Assembly (NCBI RefSeq): GCF_004025585.1
Contig: NZ_QTZO01000011.1
Span: forward strand, 37,024-101,023
DNA length: 64,000 nt
Direction of reading: 5' to 3'
DNA from: Pseudodesulfovibrio sp. S3
GTDB lineage: Bacteria; Desulfobacterota; Desulfovibrionia; Desulfovibrionales; Desulfovibrionaceae
The number at the start of each line of letters is the position of its first letter. Position 1 is the stretch's first letter. This document shows, one piece after another, positions 21,116 through 30,155 of the stretch. The notes under the pieces were generated by a model, which was not told the origin of the DNA, searched no databases, and saw nothing but the letters and a program-made list of their open reading frames with translations. A program made the translations under genes and the position numbers.

Positions 21116-21207
21116 TAGAACTATAAAGTGCGTACTTGATCTTTTCTCACCATTATCAGAGAACAGTAAAAACGTAAACACAGCCAGCTCGAAAAACCCC
21201 GGAGGAA

Positions 21208-21723
21208 ATGAGTATGGAAATACTGGAAGCCCTGCGCACCAGGCGCAGCATCAGGAAATACGAGGACAGGATCATTCCTGACGATATGGTCAGGGAGATA
21301 CTGGAAGGGGCCATGATGGCCCCCAGTGCAGGCAATGCCCAGCCCTGGCAATTTGTGGTGATCAACGACCGCGCACGCCTGGACGGCATGGCCGACCTGC
21401 ATCCCCATATCAAGATGGTCACCCAGGCTCCTTTGGGCATTCTTGTCTGCGGAGATTTGAGCCTGGAGAAGTACCCCGGTTATTGGGTCCAGGACTGCGC
21501 CGCAGCCATGGAAAACCTGCTGCTGGCCGTCCACGGCCTCGGCTTGGGTGCGGTCTGGACCGGCATCTATCCCATGGAGGACCGGGTCGCCGCCTTCCGC
21601 AAGATGTTCAACCTGCCGGAGCACATCGTCCCCCTCGGGTTCGCCCCCATCGGTTGGCCCGCCCAGCAACTCTCGTCCGAAAGCCGGTTCAAAGAAGACC
21701 GGGTTCACTACAACACCTATTAG
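21208..21723 (+). CDS. Nitroreductase-family flavoprotein
   Basis: FMN-dependent NAD(P)H oxidoreductase of 171 residues. RRSIRKYEDR near the N-terminus is the FMN-phosphate contact, MMAPSAGNAQPWQFVVI the second, and GLGLGAVWTGIYP the third. GGAGG at 21201-21205 fits the in-frame ATG at 21214 (8 nt) better than the one at 21208, so the first two residues may not be made. It is likely controlled by the divergent HxlR regulator and is followed 9 nt later by a flavodoxin-fold gene. Confidence 0.93.
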   Translation: MSMEILEALRTRRSIRKYEDRIIPDDMVREILEGAMMAPSAGNAQPWQFVVINDRARLDGMADLHPHIKMVTQAPLGILVCGDLSLEKYPGYWVQDCAAAMENLLLAVHGLGLGAVWTGIYPMEDRVAAFRKMFNLPEHIVPLGFAPIGWPAQQLSSESRFKEDRVHYNTY

Positions 21724-21732
21724 GAGACCGTC

Positions 21733-22308
21733 ATGAAAGTAGTCGGAATCAACGGTTCCGCCCGCAAGGGCGGCAATACCGCAGCAATGATCCAGCGCGT
21801 TTTCACCAAACTCGAGGCCGAAGGCATCGAGACCGAACTGATCGAGCTGGGCGGCAAGAAAATGCACGGCTGCCTCGCCTGCGGCAAATGCGCGGAAAAC
21901 AAGGACCGCCGCTGTGCGGTCAAAAACGATTTCTTCAACGAATGTCTTGAGGCCATGGACGCGGCGGACGGGATCATCCTCGGCTCGCCCACCTACTTTG
22001 CCACCATCACCACCGAGATGAGCGCGCTGATCGACCGGGCGGGCATGGTCGGCCTGGTCAACGGCAGCATGTTCGCCCGCAAGGTCGGGGCCTCGGTCGT
22101 GACCGCCCGGCGCGGCGGGGCCATGCAGACCTTCAACACGCTCAATTCCTTCTTCTTCATCGAACAGATGGTCGTGCCCGGATCCCGTTACTGGAACATG
22201 GGCTTCGGCAGGGAAAAAGGTGAAGTGCTCAATGACGCCGAAGGCTTGGAGACCATGGATGTGCTCGGTCAGAACATGGCCTGGCTCATGAAAAAACTCC
22301 AGGACTAG
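21733..22308 (+). CDS. Flavodoxin-fold NAD(P)H reductase / iron-sulfur flavoprotein
   Basis: A 191-residue protein with VVGINGSARKGGNTAAMIQRV, the FMN phosphate loop, and GCLACGKCAENKDRRC at about residues 47-62, a cysteine cluster of the iron-sulfur flavoprotein type. It then has GIILGSPTYFATITTEMSALIDRAG. With the preceding nitroreductase and the HxlR regulator it forms a stress-response unit for quinones, nitro-compounds or similar electrophiles; the exact substrate is unknown. Confidence 0.9.
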   Translation: MKVVGINGSARKGGNTAAMIQRVFTKLEAEGIETELIELGGKKMHGCLACGKCAENKDRRCAVKNDFFNECLEAMDAADGIILGSPTYFATITTEMSALIDRAGMVGLVNGSMFARKVGASVVTARRGGAMQTFNTLNSFFFIEQMVVPGSRYWNMGFGREKGEVLNDAEGLETMDVLGQNMAWLMKKLQD

Positions 22309-22317
22309 AAAGGATAG

Positions 22318-22339
22318 GCCCCTGCACGCAGGGGCTTTT
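22318..22339 (+). terminator. Intrinsic terminator
   Basis: An 8-bp stem GCCCCTGC / GCAGGGGC with a 2-nt loop and TTTT ends the nitroreductase operon. It lies between convergent genes. Confidence 0.85.
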
Positions 22340-22341
22340 CC

Positions 22342-24645
22342 TCATCCTCGGAGAGGCAGGGTAACCACCACGCAGGTCTCGCCGGTGTGACCGGCGTCCA
22401 GGGTTATGTCACCGCCGTGGGTACGGGCGATAAGCCGGGCGGAATAGGTTCCCAACCCGGAACCCCGACTCGGATTGGACGTGGAATACTTGTCGAAAAA
22501 GGTTTCCCGCACGACCCAGGGCACCTCTCCCTGATTGCGGATGCGGATGGTCACGTTCTCGCCCTTCTCCAGAAGGATGGAAATGGAACCGGATTCGGGT
22601 GAAGCTTCCAGGGCGTTGCGGATCAGGTTCGAGAGCATCGACTTGAAAAGTTCCTTGTCCACGGTGATCGGAAAGGCTTTGGAGAATTGCCCGTTCCCTG
22701 CCTCAATGCCTACGCTGATCCCCTTTTCCCGGATATGGGACAGGGCCTCGACCTTGATACGCTCAATGACCTGGAGCACGTCCACGGTCGTTCTCTCCAG
22801 GACATACGTGCCACATTCCATTTTATAGAGATCCAGGGACCGGTTGATCAGGTGGAGCATGGTGTCGCCGGCCTTTTCAATCGTGTCGAGCATGACCGCC
22901 TGGGGGGTCGTCAAGCCGCCCATCCTGCGGATTTCCTCGGGCAACCCCACGACTGCGCCAAGGGGCGTTTTGAGGTCATGCCTGGCCATCCGTTCCATAT
23001 CGTCACGCAGGGTCTCGGCCAACTTGCGGTCCGTAATGTCGCGGCTCACGCCCTGAAGACCGATCCTGTCCCCCTCGTCATTGAGCAGCACGCCCACTCG
23101 GGATTCAAGCCACACAGTAGAACCGTCCACGCAGAGGAACTCCATATCCTCCGTGATTGAGGCATGGAAATCGCCTTGTTCGACCTGGTCGTTGAGCACT
23201 GTCAGGACATCATTGAAACGGGTTCGGGAACCCGTTGAAAGAAAATCCTGTATGGGCCTGCCCAGCACATCATATCGCTTGAAGCCGCGAATGACCTCGT
23301 CGGAAGGGCTGACGTAGGTGAACCGGGAATCAGCGTCCACCCCCCAGATGATATCCGTGACGTTCTCAGCCAGCAGACGGTACTGTTTCTCCCGCTGGCG
23401 CAGGGTTTCCTCCATGAGCTTGCGGTCCGTTATGTCCGTGCCCACGCACAATACCCCGACCATGGCCCCATCCCGCGACAGGACCGAATCATTGGCCCAG
23501 GCCACCCAGACAATCTCACCATTCTTGCGCAGGCTCATGGTTTCGTCAAAGGAATGATCCAGGGGATTTTTCAGCAACCGGTTCAGGTACCGGCGCATGG
23601 ACTGCCCTTCCGCATCTTTCCGGGGAATCAGTGTACCCACGAAGGGCTTTCCCAGCAACTCGCCCGGCGCATACCCGTAGAATTCCTCGGCGTATTCATT
23701 GCAAAAATCGATTTCACCGGACATGTCGATGCGCAGGATGATGGACTTGGCATTATGGATCAATTGGTAATAGCGTTCTCGATCCTTGAGACGGCCGAGA
23801 ATCATGACCATCACGGCCCAGAACGAAGCGGGAAGCAACAGTACGAGCAGGCCGCCGAAGGTCAGGATGTAGACCCCATAGGGCGAAAAGGTCCGGCCGG
23901 TGCCGGGAGCCGCCGCCAACTGCCAATGCCCGGAGGGGAAATGGATATCCTCGACAATGGGGTCCATGTCGAACACCACGGGGTCGCCCGCCAGCACCAG
24001 ATCACGGGCTGGCGAGGATTCCGGTTTACGCAAGGCCAGCATCACTTCAGGCTCGAATGCAACAAACTCGCTGCCCAAATAAAAAGCGCCGGAGTCCAGC
24101 GTGACGCTGATCAACCCCCAGTACCGGGCAGAACCATCGGCCTCCGACAACAGGACCGGAGTCAGCACAACAACTTCACTCCTGTCGGGAGAGCGCGGAT
24201 TCGAAACCAGTATCTGGACCTGCCCGGTCCCCTTGGCACGAATGGCCGAGACCCGAAGGGCTGCGGAACCGCTCAGGGGAATCGCCCGACCAAAGGCATG
24301 TTCTCTTTCATCGGCCGGATATGCATGCGAAATAATGTCGTTTTTGGCAAGCTGCAAAGACCGGACAGCGTTCCTGCCGGCAAGAAGAATCTCGACAATC
24401 TTCTGGAACTCCGCCTGGTCCATTTCCGGATTGACCTGAAGAAACGCCTTGAGAGAATTGACCAGTTGGAAAGTTGACTCGAACCGGATCTCCAGTTGGG
24501 ACTTGACGGTCGTGAGGGCGTGAACGACCTGTGCCCGGACCTTTTGAGCGTGGTTTTCCTGGTCGGCCCTGTAGCCGATGGTGACTACCACTACCACGAC
24601 CAGACCGGCGAGCAGGGGAATCAGGTGAACTATGCGCTTGAGCAT
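22342..24645 (-). CDS. Membrane sensor histidine kinase, CHASE-PAS-PAS
   Basis: A 767-residue kinase. In order: membrane helix (about 8-25), a periplasmic CHASE-type domain (about 45-240; VRSLQLAKNDIISHAYP is its typical core), a second helix (about 258-285), two PAS domains (about 295-410 and 420-540), a dimerisation domain with HDLKTPL (histidine at about 556), and an ATPase domain with NLIRNALEAS and GSGLGTYSARLIARTHGG. No response regulator is adjacent, so its output is unknown. The CHASE ligand cannot be predicted. Confidence 0.92.
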   Translation of the reverse strand: MLKRIVHLIPLLAGLVVVVVVTIGYRADQENHAQKVRAQVVHALTTVKSQLEIRFESTFQLVNSLKAFLQVNPEMDQAEFQKIVEILLAGRNAVRSLQLAKNDIISHAYPADEREHAFGRAIPLSGSAALRVSAIRAKGTGQVQILVSNPRSPDRSEVVVLTPVLLSEADGSARYWGLISVTLDSGAFYLGSEFVAFEPEVMLALRKPESSPARDLVLAGDPVVFDMDPIVEDIHFPSGHWQLAAAPGTGRTFSPYGVYILTFGGLLVLLLPASFWAVMVMILGRLKDRERYYQLIHNAKSIILRIDMSGEIDFCNEYAEEFYGYAPGELLGKPFVGTLIPRKDAEGQSMRRYLNRLLKNPLDHSFDETMSLRKNGEIVWVAWANDSVLSRDGAMVGVLCVGTDITDRKLMEETLRQREKQYRLLAENVTDIIWGVDADSRFTYVSPSDEVIRGFKRYDVLGRPIQDFLSTGSRTRFNDVLTVLNDQVEQGDFHASITEDMEFLCVDGSTVWLESRVGVLLNDEGDRIGLQGVSRDITDRKLAETLRDDMERMARHDLKTPLGAVVGLPEEIRRMGGLTTPQAVMLDTIEKAGDTMLHLINRSLDLYKMECGTYVLERTTVDVLQVIERIKVEALSHIREKGISVGIEAGNGQFSKAFPITVDKELFKSMLSNLIRNALEASPESGSISILLEKGENVTIRIRNQGEVPWVVRETFFDKYSTSNPSRGSGLGTYSARLIARTHGGDITLDAGHTGETCVVVTLPLRG

Positions 24646-24775
24646 GATATGGCAATCCGTGTTCTAGGCCAGTGATCCGGCCGCTTCTTGGGCAGCATAG
24701 CAAAACTGACTTCAAAGTGAAACGAATACCGTGTGAAGAAACTGCGCCGCAGCCGACTTTTTTCACGCTCGAAAA

Positions 24776-25567
24776 CTACTCCGCCAACCCTCCGGCAAAG
24801 ACGCCGGGCGTCATGCCCATGACCTTCCGGAAACAACGGGTCATGTGGCTCTGATCGGAAAAACCCGCCTCCACTGCGCTGTCAGCCAGGCTCTTCCCGT
24901 TGCGGATGCACTCCTTGACCCGCCGCACCCGCTGCATGATCTGATACTCGTGGGGCGGCATGCCCACTACCGAGGCAAAGACCCGGTTCAATCTGCATGG
25001 GCTGCACCCGGCCATCCCGGCCAAGACCTTGAGCGGCACATCATCGGCATGGCATTCCTCCAGATGACGGCGGACCGCAGCTATCCTGTCCTGTTCCGGG
25101 ACCAGGGCAACCATGGACGCGCTCCCTGTGCAGAGCGGCTCCATGACCTCCAGAAGCGCTGCCTGCCGTTCCAGCCGTGAGGCCGGTTGCCGGGCCATAT
25201 TCGCCAACCGGAGCACTGCCCCGAAACGGGCCGGATCGTCCGATATCAATTCCGCCGCGGCCAGATCCGCAGGGTCCAGACCCGCCTCCTCGAAACAGCT
25301 CAGGGGAATGCTGATCATGATGTATTCACTGGTGCCGCTGTCCGAACAGGCATGCGGAGCATCCGGGGGTATGACCATGACCTGCCCTGCCGCAGTCGTA
25401 TGACGGACCCCGGCAATGTCCGTATGCCTGACCCCGGCCACCACCGCGCCGACACACACGGATCGATGGGCATGACGGGCCCCGGTGGGCGGCATGCCTG
25501 CATGGCGGACCACGCTGACGCCGTCCAGTCCGGGGATTTCGGCATATTCGGTACAGCTTTCGGTCAT
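24776..25567 (-). CDS. AraC-family transcriptional regulator with cupin-type sensor
   Basis: A 263-residue regulator from the ATG at 25567. The N-terminal half is a cupin-like ligand domain (HAHRSVCVGAVVAG, GQVMVIPPDAPHAC). The C-terminal half carries the two helix-turn-helix motifs (LKVLAGMAGCSPCRLNRVF and AVEAGFSDQSHMTRCFRKVMGMTPGVF). It follows a single-domain cupin gene by 11 nt on the same strand, so both are probably co-transcribed. Ligand and targets are unknown. Confidence 0.92.
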   Translation of the reverse strand: MTESCTEYAEIPGLDGVSVVRHAGMPPTGARHAHRSVCVGAVVAGVRHTDIAGVRHTTAAGQVMVIPPDAPHACSDSGTSEYIMISIPLSCFEEAGLDPADLAAAELISDDPARFGAVLRLANMARQPASRLERQAALLEVMEPLCTGSASMVALVPEQDRIAAVRRHLEECHADDVPLKVLAGMAGCSPCRLNRVFASVVGMPPHEYQIMQRVRRVKECIRNGKSLADSAVEAGFSDQSHMTRCFRKVMGMTPGVFAGGLAE

Positions 25568-25578
25568 AGTCCTCAAGA

Positions 25579-25962
25579 TCAGAGCAACGCCGGCATGAAT
25601 TTGGCCAGCAGACACAGGCCGTTCTCGCCCGCCTGCACCCGATGGGACGCGCTCTCCGGCATGATGGCGACCACGCCGGGCTCATAGGGGATGCATTTGC
25701 CGTCAAGGAAACACTGTCCGCTCCCTTCGGCCACCTCATGCAGCTCCCAATTGGTTTCGTGGACATGGTCGCCTATTTCCGCGCCGGGTTCAAGGCGCAC
25801 CAGATGGGCGCTGAACCGGCCTTCGGTCTCATGCCCGGTGATCAGATGCTTGAGCGACACCCCGGCAAAGGCAGGATGGGCATTCCATTCCAGACCGGCC
25901 GCACCCCTGGGCGCATCCGGCCCGGCAATGATTCCCGTATCGAACTTGGTGAAGATATTCAT
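25579..25962 (-). CDS. Single-domain cupin protein
   Basis: A 127-residue cupin from the ATG at 25962 (AAAGGAGGC upstream). Motif 1 is seen as GDHVHETNWELHEVAEGSGQ and motif 2 as PGVVAIMPESASHRVQAG; the histidines and glutamate for a metal site are present. Such proteins are small sensors, isomerases or dioxygenases. Its place directly before an AraC regulator with its own cupin domain suggests a shared ligand. Confidence 0.88.
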   Translation of the reverse strand: MNIFTKFDTGIIAGPDAPRGAAGLEWNAHPAFAGVSLKHLITGHETEGRFSAHLVRLEPGAEIGDHVHETNWELHEVAEGSGQCFLDGKCIPYEPGVVAIMPESASHRVQAGENGLCLLAKFMPALL

Positions 25963-26029
25963 GGAGCCTCCTTTGGTTTCAAGGGAGGATACGGCCAACC
26001 GGGCATACCGGTCTTGCACGATCTTGTCG

Positions 26030-26605
26030 TCAGCCCTGTTTTCGGGCCGTGTCCAATATTTCCCTGACAAAATCGGTCTTGCCTTCGGTATAGGCCACCC
26101 GGTCATCAGGGAAACGCACGGCCAGGTCACGCTTGAGCTCACCATATCGGGCAGCGGCATCGGGATGGCCGAGAAGGTAGTCGCGGAACGCGAGCCCTTC
26201 CCACAGCGTGGAGTCCCGGACGGTCATATGGATGTGGTGTGTCCGCCGCCCGTCACGGTCCCGCTTGATGGACCAGGGATAGTGCCGCGGGGTGCATCCT
26301 TCGGGCTGAGGACGCCAGAAACAGTCATACCCCTGGGCTTCCAGGATGGGTACCGCTTCGGTCCTGACCATATCCAGGTCGGTCACCTCCACCAGCATGT
26401 CGATCACGGGCTTGGCGGTCATTCCCGGCAGGGATGTGCTGCCGAAATGTTCTATACGGACCAGCAGCCCCTCCGGTAGGCAGCCCTGCAAATGACGCTT
26501 TTCCTCTTCGAAACGCTCAGGCCACGCAGGATCGTAGGGCAACAGCTCGATCCGATCCCGCAACACCCGCTCGATTTTTGCTTCCAACGTTTCCACGGGA
26601 ATCAC
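26030..26605 (-). CDS. GrpB-like nucleotidyltransferase-fold protein (UPF0157)
   Basis: A 191-residue protein with IELLPYDPAWPERFEEEKRHL, HFGSTSLPGMTAKPVIDMLVEV and THHIHMTVRDSTLWEGLAFRDYL, all signatures of the GrpB/UPF0157 family. HFGSTSLPGM with the following PVIDMLVEV is the nucleotidyltransferase-like site. The GTG start at 26605 overlaps the stop of the HD-GYP gene (GTGA). Function is unsettled in the family; links to CoA metabolism and small-molecule adenylylation have been suggested. Confidence 0.9.
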   Translation of the reverse strand: MIPVETLEAKIERVLRDRIELLPYDPAWPERFEEEKRHLQGCLPEGLLVRIEHFGSTSLPGMTAKPVIDMLVEVTDLDMVRTEAVPILEAQGYDCFWRPQPEGCTPRHYPWSIKRDRDGRRTHHIHMTVRDSTLWEGLAFRDYLLGHPDAAARYGELKRDLAVRFPDDRVAYTEGKTDFVREILDTARKQG

Positions 26606-27375
26606 CCGATCCGGCCGTTGGTCTCGATCTCGAGGATGAAGGTCTCCACCAATTCAGGGTCCAGGGATGATCCGGCCAGGCTGCGCAGGGTGTCAACGGC
26701 TTCGGACAGGGGCCTGCCCTTCTGGTAGGGCCGGTCCGTGGTCATGGCGTCGAAGTAATCCACCACGCACAGGATGCGCGCACCCAAGGGAATCTCGTCC
26801 CCCTTGAGACCGCGGGGATAACCCGAACCGTCCATGAGCTCGTGGTGGGCGTAGACGTACTCCAGGGCCGGCCCGAGAAAGTCGAGATTCTTGAGGATGT
26901 CCCGGCCCCATTCCGGGTGATGATGTATCTCATCGATCATATCCCGGCTGAGCGGCGTGTCCTCGCAGGTGAAGACACGATCGCTGAATCCGATCTTGCC
27001 GATGTCGTGCAGGGTCCCGGCTATGCGGATGCGTTCCACCTCGTCACTGGGCAGACCGAGGCGTTGGGCCAGACGCCGGGCATAGACACCCACCCGCTCG
27101 CCGTGGCCCTCGGTGTAGGAATCACGCGCACCCAAGGCATGAACGACCGAGGTCACCGTGTTCACGGTATCGCGCCGGATCTTTTCCAGAAGCTGCTCCA
27201 ACCGCTCCTCCCTGGCCTCGATCTTGACCATCATCAGGGACACGGCCTCTGCCAGTTCCTGGATTTCCGGGGAACAGGCCGGTCCGGTCAGATGGTGAAT
27301 CTCGTCGGTGTACGTGCCTGCGGAAATCTTGCGGATGATCCGCAGCAGATCTTCCTGACCCTTGAGCGGAGCCAT
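26602..27375 (-). CDS. HD-GYP domain phosphodiesterase
   Basis: A 257-residue protein predicted to hydrolyse cyclic di-GMP. It starts at 27375 behind GGAGG. The first 85 residues form a helical or coiled-coil region. The HD-GYP domain follows with LHDIGKIGFSDRVF, then HHPEWG, and HHELMDGSGYPRGLKGDEI, the diagnostic HHExxDGSGYP motif. No membrane segment or receiver domain is present. It overlaps the GrpB-like gene by 4 nt and stands 4 nt from the end of the NmrA-like gene. Confidence 0.93.
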   Translation of the reverse strand: MAPLKGQEDLLRIIRKISAGTYTDEIHHLTGPACSPEIQELAEAVSLMMVKIEAREERLEQLLEKIRRDTVNTVTSVVHALGARDSYTEGHGERVGVYARRLAQRLGLPSDEVERIRIAGTLHDIGKIGFSDRVFTCEDTPLSRDMIDEIHHHPEWGRDILKNLDFLGPALEYVYAHHELMDGSGYPRGLKGDEIPLGARILCVVDYFDAMTTDRPYQKGRPLSEAVDTLRSLAGSSLDPELVETFILEIETNGRIG

Positions 27376-27379
27376 GGAG

Positions 27380-28240
27380 TTACCTCCAGACCCCGCTGCA
27401 TTCGGCGGCAAAATCGTCAAATGTCCTGGCACCCTTTCCGGTCAGGAATTGCACGGCCTGGGTCACGTTGCCCATCATGCCGAGCTTGACCACACGGCTC
27501 AGGCTGACCAACATATTCCGGTTCCATTCGGGCACCCCGGCCCCATCAAGCCCTTCCAGAAACTGCTCTTCGGCAATGGGGACATACTTCACGTTGATAC
27601 CGGCGGCCTGTCCGATGACGTCCGCCACTTCGGAAAGAGTCAATCCCCTGGGGCCGGTCAGGGCATAGAAACTGTTCGTGAAACCGTCGTTGTCGTTCAG
27701 CAGGCGGGCGGCGCAGGCTGCGATGTCGCGCACGTCGATGTAGCTGACCGCATAGTCCTCTTCGGGCAGGGCAATGGTGCCTGACTTGATCATGCCCGCA
27801 TAGACTGTGGAAAAATTCTGCATGAAAGTGTTGGGGCGCAGAATGGTGTAAGGAATCTTGGAATCCTCCACGAACTGGTCCACCATGCCCTGTTCCCGGC
27901 CAAGCCGCCAGTGCGCGTCCGAGGACGCGCCGTAGCCGCTGGAGCGCACTATATACCCGATGCCCGCTTTCATGGCCGCGTCCACGGCCAACCGGCCGAA
28001 ACGGGCCAGCTTCTCCTGCATGGGAATAACCAGGAACATGCGGTCGCACCCTTCCATGGCCCGAACCATGGAATCCACGTCGTTGAAATCAAAGACACGC
28101 GCCTCCACTCCCTTTCCCGCCAGCATCTCGGCCTTGGCCGGAGAGTGGACTCCGGCAACAATGTCGGCCGTGTTTTCCAGGGTGTCGATCAGGGCCGTAC
28201 CGATGTTTCCGGCAGCGCCTGCTATGAAAATCTTGCTCAT
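27380..28240 (-). CDS. NmrA-like NAD(P)-binding protein (atypical SDR)
   Basis: A 286-residue Rossmann protein: IFIAGAAGNIGTALIDTLE is the dinucleotide loop, and YIVRSSGYGASS and YTILRPNTFMQNF are the NmrA/atypical-SDR signatures. The classic YxxxK catalytic pair is lacking, as in this subfamily, which includes quinone reductases (QorB-like) and redox sensors. It begins an apparent minus-strand unit with the HD-GYP and GrpB-like genes (gaps of 4 nt and a 4-nt overlap). Confidence 0.88.
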   Translation of the reverse strand: MSKIFIAGAAGNIGTALIDTLENTADIVAGVHSPAKAEMLAGKGVEARVFDFNDVDSMVRAMEGCDRMFLVIPMQEKLARFGRLAVDAAMKAGIGYIVRSSGYGASSDAHWRLGREQGMVDQFVEDSKIPYTILRPNTFMQNFSTVYAGMIKSGTIALPEEDYAVSYIDVRDIAACAARLLNDNDGFTNSFYALTGPRGLTLSEVADVIGQAAGINVKYVPIAEEQFLEGLDGAGVPEWNRNMLVSLSRVVKLGMMGNVTQAVQFLTGKGARTFDDFAAECSGVWR

Positions 28241-28396
28241 GTATGGTCTCCTTCCTCCTGACCTGTCGGAGGGGCTGATTCATTGTGACTTCAGTACGCT
28301 ACACGAAGAAGGCAAGGAAAGGCAAACGAGGAAACACGTATCCGCACGACCGCTCCCCGAACTATTTTGACCACTGGCCGAATATGATTGCGCCCT

Positions 28397-28412
28397 TGGC
28401 GCAGTGAGTGCT
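28397..28412 (+). promoter_or_regulatory. Sigma-54-like -24/-12 promoter of the HyuA-HDAC pair
   Basis: TGGCGCA-GTGA-GTGCT has GG and GC at the correct distance and differs from TGGCACG-N4-TTGCT at three positions. It lies 37 nt before the ATG at 28449. A perfect inverted repeat TGCGCC-CTT-GGCGCA (28389-28403) overlaps the -24 element. Confidence 0.45.
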
Positions 28413-28448
28413 AAATCCAGTCTATGCTTGAAAAAATACGGAGTTCAA

Positions 28449-30152
28449 ATGCTGCTTGGAATTGACGTGGGCGGTACCCATACGGATGCGGTCGCCATTG
28501 ACACCAAAAACGGCGTTCGGGTGGCTGCTTCCTGCAAGGTTCCCACCCGGCACAAGGATCTGCTTTCTTCGGTCACCGAGGCGCTTGAAACCATCCTGAA
28601 AGAGGTGGACCAAAGCTCGATCACCCAACTCAACCTGTCCACCACCCTGTCCACCAATGCCATTGTCCAGGGCAAGACCGAAGATGTGGGCGTCATCGTC
28701 TCTTCCGGTCCAGGCATCGATCCGCACAATTTCATGCCGTGCAAGGACTTCCATGTCATCGAAGGATCCATCGACCACCGGGGAAACGAGGTCCGCGCCC
28801 TGTCCACCCGACAGCTTGCCAACGCCATTGAAACCTGCCGCGAAAACGGCGTGCGCGTGTTCGCGGCCGTGAGCAAGTTCTCCACACGCAACCCCCGGCA
28901 CGAAAACCTCATCCGCCGCACCCTGTCCAGCGGCCCGGGCCGAGACTCAAACGAACCGGCCGATTTCGTGACCCTGGGCCATCAACTGGGCGGCTCCCTG
29001 AATTTCCCGCGCCGCGTTGCCACCGCATACTTCAACTGCGCTGTGTGGCGGATCTACAACGACTTTGCCACCGCCGTGGAAAAGTCCCTCAACGACATGG
29101 GGTTGGCCCACGTCAAGGTGAACATCCTCAAGGCCGACGGCGGCACCATGCCCCTGCCCCAGTCGCGCACCATGCCCGTGCAATCCATCTTTTCCGGTCC
29201 CGCCGCGTCGGTCATGGGCATCATCGCCCTGACGGACATCTTCCACGATTCGATCATCCTGGATATCGGCGGCACCACCACCGACATTGCGGTCTTTGCC
29301 GAGGGCGCACCGCTCATCGAACCCGAGGGCATCAACATCGGCTCCCACCCCACCCTGGTCACGGCACTCAAGGTGCATTCCATCGGCATCGGCGGGGATT
29401 CGGCCATCACCGTGGTCGGGGACGAGGTCCGCGTTGGCCCCAACCGGATCGGCCCGTCCGTGTGCCTGGGCGGCGAACACGTCACCCTGACCGACGCGCT
29501 GAATCATGCCGGGATTTGCTCCGTGGGCGACACTGCCGCCTCTCTATCCGCCATAGCCAGCTTTGCCGACAAGCATTCCTTCTCCGCCGACAAGCTGGCC
29601 GAGGCAGCCATAGCCCATGCAGCGGACGCCATCCATGACGCCTCCCGGCAACTGGTGGCTGAAATCAACGCCAAGCCGGTCTACACCATCCACGAACTGA
29701 TCGAGGGAAAGAAGATCGTCCCCAAGAAGATCTACCTCATGGGCGGACCGGCCCAAGCCATGAAGATGGAAATCTTCAGCCGTTTCCAGATATCCACCGA
29801 GGTCCCGGACAACTTTGACGTGGCCAACGCCATCGGAGCGGCCCTGACCCGCACCACCTGGGAATTGGAATTGTTCGCCGACACCCAGCGCCATGTCCTG
29901 TTCATCCCCACCCTGTCCTACCGCGAAAACGTGCACACCAGCTACGACCAGACGGACGCGGAAAAGGACGCGGTCAACCAACTGACCATGCAGCTCGATT
30001 CCATGGGGGTTTTCCTTCGGACCGAGGACGCCCTGATAACCCACTCCTCCAGCTTCAACATGGTGGAAGGCATGGAGCAGGTGGGCAAGAACATCCGCGT
30101 GAAATGCCAGGTCAGACCCGGCGTCGTGAAGACCTTCGGAAAGGGACGCTAA
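28449..30152 (+). CDS. Hydantoinase/oxoprolinase-family protein (HyuA-like)
   Basis: A 567-residue ATP-binding protein of the actin/Hsp70-like fold. The start is the ATG at 28449 with GGAG 5 nt upstream. LLGIDVGGTHTDAVAID is the first phosphate loop, STTLSTNAIVQG a family motif, and LDIGGTTTDIAVFAEG the second phosphate loop. Relatives are subunits of hydantoinases, 5-oxoprolinase and acetone carboxylase; the catalytic partner HyuB is absent here. Instead an HDAC-like gene follows after 3 nt, an unusual pairing that probably marks a distinct amide-hydrolysing system. Confidence 0.9.
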   Translation: MLLGIDVGGTHTDAVAIDTKNGVRVAASCKVPTRHKDLLSSVTEALETILKEVDQSSITQLNLSTTLSTNAIVQGKTEDVGVIVSSGPGIDPHNFMPCKDFHVIEGSIDHRGNEVRALSTRQLANAIETCRENGVRVFAAVSKFSTRNPRHENLIRRTLSSGPGRDSNEPADFVTLGHQLGGSLNFPRRVATAYFNCAVWRIYNDFATAVEKSLNDMGLAHVKVNILKADGGTMPLPQSRTMPVQSIFSGPAASVMGIIALTDIFHDSIILDIGGTTTDIAVFAEGAPLIEPEGINIGSHPTLVTALKVHSIGIGGDSAITVVGDEVRVGPNRIGPSVCLGGEHVTLTDALNHAGICSVGDTAASLSAIASFADKHSFSADKLAEAAIAHAADAIHDASRQLVAEINAKPVYTIHELIEGKKIVPKKIYLMGGPAQAMKMEIFSRFQISTEVPDNFDVANAIGAALTRTTWELELFADTQRHVLFIPTLSYRENVHTSYDQTDAEKDAVNQLTMQLDSMGVFLRTEDALITHSSSFNMVEGMEQVGKNIRVKCQVRPGVVKTFGKGR

Positions 30153-30155
30153 GCC